Source: Morella rubra (taxonomy: Eukaryota; Streptophyta; Magnoliopsida; Fagales; Myricaceae). From it: 64,000 nucleotides of DNA. A program made the position numbers and the translations under genes. The notes under the pieces are model-generated. The model did no database searches, was not told where the DNA came from, and saw only the letters and a list, made by a program, of their open reading frames with translations. The stretch is from NCBI GenBank assembly GCA_003952965.2, contig CM025852.1, forward strand, positions 496,001 to 560,000. The letters are read 5' to 3'. Of this stretch, positions 59,184 to 64,000 are shown one piece after another. Numbering within the stretch: the first letter of the stretch is position 1; every line of letters begins with the position of its first letter.

Positions 59184-60180
59184 TGAAAAATTCAATTTAG
59201 ACCCTAACAACACTTAGAGGGGGTGAATATGTGTTTTCCCTTTAATTAACAAATCAATAACAATTTTAAAACATGTTCTAAAATTGTTCAGCCTAGATAT
59301 GCATAATAATCAACTCAATCAACAAATAGCAGCGGAAAATTAAAACAAACTTCAATCACACAAAAAGACAAGGATTTGGTGACGAAGTGGAAAACCTTTG
59401 AAATACCATTCAAAGGAAAAATCACTCCGGGCTAGCAGCCACCTAGAATCCATTAAGAAGAAAACCTTACAAACAGTGATTCAGACACGGGCAACCCCAG
59501 TTGCTTGACTCTAACAACCCTGATGTAATAATCTAAGCCTCCCTGCTTAGACCCGCTCCGTGCGGCATTCCCCTCAGACCTTTGAGGATCTTCTTATGGA
59601 TTCTTCACGAACAAACCTTGTTCTTCAGCACGCCTTCAACACCATGAAGGTTACAGAGATATTTGGAGAAAGAATAGAGAAAAACTCATCAATGTTGAAG
59701 CACCAATCTTCTAGGATTTTTCTCTCAAGAAATAAGGCACAAGAATGCTCAATGGAGGCCTCAATAAACTTTAGGACGGCCTACCCCGAAACCTAATAGG
59801 GTTTCCTAACATGTCAAAAGGAAATTCCAAAAATTCAGGAATTTTTGAAATTCGCCGGACGTCGCTTGAGTGTGGGTCGAGCGCTGGTCAAACGCTATGT
59901 ATTGTATGTCAAACGCTCGTCAAACGTTGGTCAAACGTTGCGACTCTGTCTGCATTTTTTCAAAGGTCGCTCGAGCGCTTGTAGAACACAGGTCAAACGC
60001 TGTGACTCTGTCTACATTTTTTCAAAGATCGCTCGAGCGCTTGTAGAACGCAGGTCAAACGTGATGAAGACTTTGGACAGACCATCAACTCTAACTCTTG
60101 AACAAATGTAGAGACCAAATATACAACTTGATTAAGACATATTTTGACAAGGAATTATGCCAATACAAAATGCACTAACC
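59184..60180 (-). mobile_element. Solo LTR upstream of ankyrin gene G
   Basis: Compared with unit A (11070-11095) this is a 997-bp insertion. Read on the minus strand it begins (G/T)GTTAGTGCA and ends AATTTTTCA, so TG...CA apart from one changed end base. The flanks are gccct (59179-59183) and gcctt (60181-60185), a 5-bp target duplication with one mismatch; unit A has a single gcctt. It contains two 62-bp repeats (59929-60060). No internal genes, so it is a solo LTR, related to 21661-22210. Confidence 0.8.
59929..60060. repeat. 62-bp tandem repeat in the LTR
   Basis: Two full copies begin GGTCAAACG(T/C)TG at 59929 and 59991, and a third starts at 60053. Each contains the palindrome CGCTCGAGCG. 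Confidence 0.85.
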
Positions 60181-60344
60181 GCCTTGTCTTAGGAAAAAAA
60201 AAAAAAGAAAAAAAAAGGCGATTTTAATTACAAGAATTGCCTACCGCGTGGGTCTCCAACTTATTTCTCTTTAGTGCCAGCGAGCTTTTTTTTAACGTCT
60301 CTAATGCTGGTTAATGGGGACGCGCCCCCTGATGTTGCTAAAAT

Positions 60345-60518
60345 AAAGTCTTGTCAGATTCAATATTTCTTGTAGTGTATAACGAGCGTGTGGACCTGGC
60401 CTTGGAATCTTATGCCACAAAAAGTCGTTGCAAAGTCTTGTCAGATTCAATATTTCTTGTAGTGTATGACGAGCGTGTGGACCTGGCCTTGGAATCTTGT
60501 GCTACAAAAAGTCGTTGC
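60345..60518. repeat. 87-bp tandem duplication upstream of gene G
   Basis: 'aaagtcttgtcagattcaat' through 'aaaaagtcgttgc' is present twice (60345-60431 and 60432-60518). Unit A has it once. It lies about 215-390 bp upstream of the start codon. Confidence 0.85.
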
Positions 60519-60732
60519 CAGAGCTCTTTCTTTGACTGAATAACAATTGTGGACCTGGACTTGGACTTTAGTGATATGGCTAATGGGTGTGTGGACTTGG
60601 ACTCTTGAAATTCCAAAAGTTCCCGCCCTTGATGATATGTTCCCTTGCCATCTCGACCGTAGCGACTGGTCATTATCCCTAAGCAGGTTCCAGATGTGGC
60701 ATGCCCACAGTCCATTCCTTTCCTTTTAACTC

Positions 60733-62366
60733 ATGCCTACCACTCCTCAGATGGATCAGAGTCTGATGGACGCTGCTCAGCAAGGAGACATTGAGTTCTT
60801 GTACTCCGCGATACTGGGGGATCCAAAAGTGTTGGACGTTATCGATGAGATTCCATTTGCTGAAACTCCTTTACACACTGCTGCGTCTGCAGGCCAGACC
60901 CATTTCGCCTTGGAGATCATGATTTTGAAGCCATCATTTGCTAGAAAGCTTAATCAACACGGCCTCACCCCCATGCACCTTGCTTTGCAATACGACCAAA
61001 TCGAAGTGGTGCTCCGTCTACTTGACGTTGACAAGGATCTCGTCCGTGTCCCAGGAAGGGGGGGTCTTACTCCATTGCATTATGCAGCTGAAAAAGGATT
61101 CCTCGATGTTTTGGCTGAATTCCTGTGTGTCTGCCCCGAGTCCATTCAAGATGTGACAATTCAAAGGGAGACTGCTCTCCATATTGCTCTGAAAGAGGAC
61201 ATGTTCGATGCTTTTGAGCTCCTTGTAGGATGGCTTCGCCGGGCCTGGTCTATAAATGCCTACTCACGTCAACAGATTTGTCTAAACTGGAAGGATGCGG
61301 ACGGTAACACTGTGTTGCACATTGCTGTATCCAAAAATCAAACGCAGGCGAGTCCTCTTACATACATGCTCTCTATTAGACAAGGATAATAGAATAGCGC
61401 TATCATGTTTTACAAGGGGCTGATCGCCCAGTAAAGATTCGATCCCAGGAACATGAAAATTTGTCCTGAAATGGCCTCCATAAGATTTTGGTAGCTATAT
61501 ATAATGTTCTTTTCTTCTTAGATTTTAATTTGCAAGATCTGCTTTGTTTTTTGTATGTTCTTAATTTTTGTTTAATTTTATTTGTAGCAATTATGCATCT
61601 CTACATTATGCAGGGGGTAAGATTGTTACTGGCTTGTGGAGCTAAGGTGAACGCTAAGAATTCAGGTGGCTGTACGGCTCTGGACGTCTTGCAAGGCGAC
61701 AACCGAGAGATCAGGAATTTGTTGCGTCGTGCGCGAGCTCTAAGAGCTTCTTCTCTTCCTACGGTTCCATCTTTTAATGAGTTCTTGCTATCTCCTCCCT
61801 CATGGCTTGACAAGATTCAAATAGAGTTGTTTCGGGCAGGGAACGTGACAATTGAAATGCGCAATGCGCTGCTGGTGGTTGGTGCACTGCTTGTAACAAT
61901 TAGCTACCAAGCAGCACTCAGCCCTCCCGGTGGCGTTTGGCAAGATAACTACAATCCCGGAACCGATCAGCAGATCAATAGCACTGCCCTGATTAATAGC
62001 AACAGTAGTGAAGTCGATCAAACCCCACACCAGGCCGGGAAACTAATCATGGACCCTCCGGAATCATTTAGTTTTTTCTTAATTAATAACCTGACCTTTT
62101 ATTTTGCAAACTGTCTTCTAATCATGCTCCTCCCTGATTGTCTTATCAAGGTTATGTTCCTCTCACTCCTTGTGTACCTGTGTCTGAGCTACAATTCCGC
62201 AATGAACATAATACTTCCTTCAGCTAGTGGGATTGTTCTAGATGAGCTAGCTATCCTTAACCTTGGAATTCCCGCACTGCTTTTTCTCCGCAGGAGGTTG
62301 CGAAGAGAATTTAACCAGGCTTTATATAGGCTAGGGGGTAACGTCCCTTTCGAGTTGCACAGGTAG
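60733..62366 (+). CDS. Ankyrin-repeat/PGG-domain membrane protein, copy G
   Basis: The CDS is join(60733..61347,61614..62366), 455 residues, identical in protein to copy A; for example CTA to CTG in one Leu codon (60815) is silent. It has the same ankyrin array, the same SPPGG motif, four membrane helices and the same GC-AG intron (61348-61613). The in-frame alternative ATG is at 60751. A W-box core (TTGACT) lies about 200 bp upstream; the paired W boxes are now 1.6 kb away because of the solo LTR. A recent duplicate or, less likely, an assembly artefact. Confidence 0.9.
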
Positions 62367-63470
62367 AAGTCAGCTTGTTTCAAATGGCGGAGTGATGGAA
62401 ACATGTGGGAATCAGAAGTCAGCTTGCTTCCTTCTGCATTATCGAATTGTGCTTTGAATTATTGAATGTCAGGCATTGACCTTGGCTTCTCAGATCGCTA
62501 GTCATCATGGCTGGAATCAAGTACTCTTTTCCCGTAAGTATATTTCTAGGCAGCAAAGCAATTTTTATCATCTAGCTAGTGGCCCCTTGTACAACTCTTC
62601 TCCCTTTAGGCACCTCTATGTAATGAGATTGTACAATATTGGATTTAATTATTTCAATTTGTGGCCTGTAAGTTTGAATACAAATTAGTAAGAAGAGTAA
62701 TTTTCGGGTAACCAGGCCTCCAACATTAAGATAAGTTTTGATGAACAATTTGTGATAAAACTGTTGGGCTCTTGGGATCTTATACACAATTCCTATTGCA
62801 TCTAAAGACCCCTGATAATGAATTGTTACGTGATGTAATAAAAAAATTCATCTTCTCTTGATTGTCGTCAGCTTGTACAACGTGGTCAGCGGGGTCAAAT
62901 CCATTGAACTTTTTTACGATGTCACTCAATAAAAAATTAAAATTAAGACCTCATGGTTAAAATTAGAAAGGAAAAAAAAAAAAGATTTCGTGTTACTGTG
63001 AAATTATAATATAGAGATGCAAATTGTAAATTTATTGAAAATGCAATAATATTGTAGTATCAAATTTGATAGTTTAAGGTGTAAATTGTAAGGAAGTGTG
63101 ATAATTATATATATGTTCCAAGTATATTTTTCTCAATTATATATATATATGAAAATAAAACTCATAACACATGAATTAACACTATTGTATGTCTCCTTCG
63201 TTGTATGGTTGCATAGAAAGGACAAGAAAAATAAAAAGAAACGAACCAAGAACTCAATTAATTAAGCTGGTTCTTATTCTTTTGCGCATTTTGCCATTAT
63301 TTTCGACATCAAGAGACAAAGCCACCTCCGACTTTGCCTACAGTTTGATCAGGCTTCGTCGTTCTTGCATGAGCCGAATTTATATTCAATCATGTTTGGT
63401 GTTCTGATAGATACTCTTCCGTTCTTAATTTCCCGGTTTTTCTCCTCGAAGTAACGCCGTATGAGAACAG
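62367..63470 (+). repeat. 3' flank of unit G
   Basis: 62367-62925 matches 13184-13745; then about 1.2 kb present in unit A, including its LINE tail, is missing, and 62935-63470 matches 14890-15395. No gene is seen. Confidence 0.6.
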
Positions 63471-64000
63471 AAAAAAAGGTCCAAATTCGGCTTACAAAGA
63501 TTTATAGGAAGTCTCGTACAGTTGGCCAAAGGCAGCTGAAGGATAAAACACAAGTGAGGTGGAAAGTTGAAGTCCGTATATATCTTGAACATGACTAAAG
63601 TGCAAGTCCATGTCCTAAACTTGGAACAGAAGAAGCTTATGTCCAGCAACCTTAAACATGACTAAAGCGTTAAGTCCTGATCATATGAGCTTGATGCTTC
63701 TACTAAAATACAGCTCCAACATTCAGGTAGCAGCACTACTATCAGCCACAAAGAACTCCAAACGCAAAGCAAACGCAACCAAAGGGAACATCCTAGCTAG
63801 TTATCGATTTCATAAAACTAGTACAACTTATAAGCTCATAGACAGTATATGAAATCAAACAAGCATCAATTCAAATTTCCTCCATGGCATGCAATGAATC
63901 TGATCGGAAGGCTTCTTTGACGTGTATCTAGACACTGTTCAGCTCATGGGCAACCCCTGCAGTAGTCCCAGTACTTTGCCAGTTTGCGTATTTCCCGTTT
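63471..64000. other. Unmatched sequence at the window edge
   Basis: Outside the repeated unit. Short frames only; no gene or element recognised. Confidence 0.4.

Noticed and set aside
59929-60060. Short regular repeats as a CRISPR-like array
   Set aside because: Plant nuclear sequence, repeats directly abut with no unique spacers, and they lie within an LTR.
1-64000. tRNA, rRNA or organelle-derived sequence
   Set aside because: No cloverleaf-type or rRNA-like stretch was recognised on reading, although a covariance-model scan was not possible.

Overview
The window is nuclear DNA from a plant, most likely a woody eudicot. The base composition is AT-rich, the genes have introns, and there are plant-type ankyrin/PGG membrane proteins, a plant cellulose-synthase-like gene, a plant actin-depolymerizing-factor copy, and MULE, hAT, CACTA-like, LINE and LTR elements nested in one another. 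The species cannot be fixed from the sequence alone.

The backbone is a tandem cluster of ankyrin-repeat/PGG-domain membrane protein genes, all on the + strand. Two are intact and encode the same 455-residue protein (11551-13183 and 60733-62366). A third (38463-40102) is whole except for a one-base deletion near its start. Four more are fragments of a second, more divergent subfamily (19296-20460, 22234-22493, 23632-24060, 35767-36111). The units carry recognisable 5' and 3' flanks. The first 235 bases of the window are the tail of another unit to the left. The two intact copies lie in a duplication of about 4.5-5.6 kb, offset by 48-49 kb, whose left edge falls inside a LINE. The second copy later gained a solo LTR and an 87-bp tandem duplication in its upstream region.

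The rest is mostly decayed mobile DNA. 1-2460: LINE scraps and a short hAT with terminal inverted repeats and a near-perfect 8-bp target duplication. 2877-8459: a Mutator-like element (MULE 1) with a degenerate MuDR-type transposase and a convergent GRF-zinc-finger/coiled-coil/membrane gene. 21661-25108: LTR and LINE pieces, then a CACTA-like hairpin array that truncates an ankyrin exon. 27144-27610: an actin-depolymerizing-factor pseudogene. About 27.7-34.9 kb: a second Mutator-like element (MULE 2) with the same layout as MULE 1, on the opposite strand. 44546-47243: a hAT inserted in a LINE fragment. 47399-50552: a cellulose-synthase-like (CslE/G type) pseudogene broken by a CACTA end and a LINE tail. 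50790-58244: two LINEs and an LTR-like insertion.

The observation I rate highest is that both MULEs pair a transposase with a convergently transcribed GRF-zinc-finger, probably membrane-anchored, protein about 0.9-1.0 kb downstream. This is the relative position of mudrB in maize MuDR. Next is a GC-AG intron shared by the three full ankyrin genes. Retaining that intron would give a soluble ankyrin protein without its membrane part.
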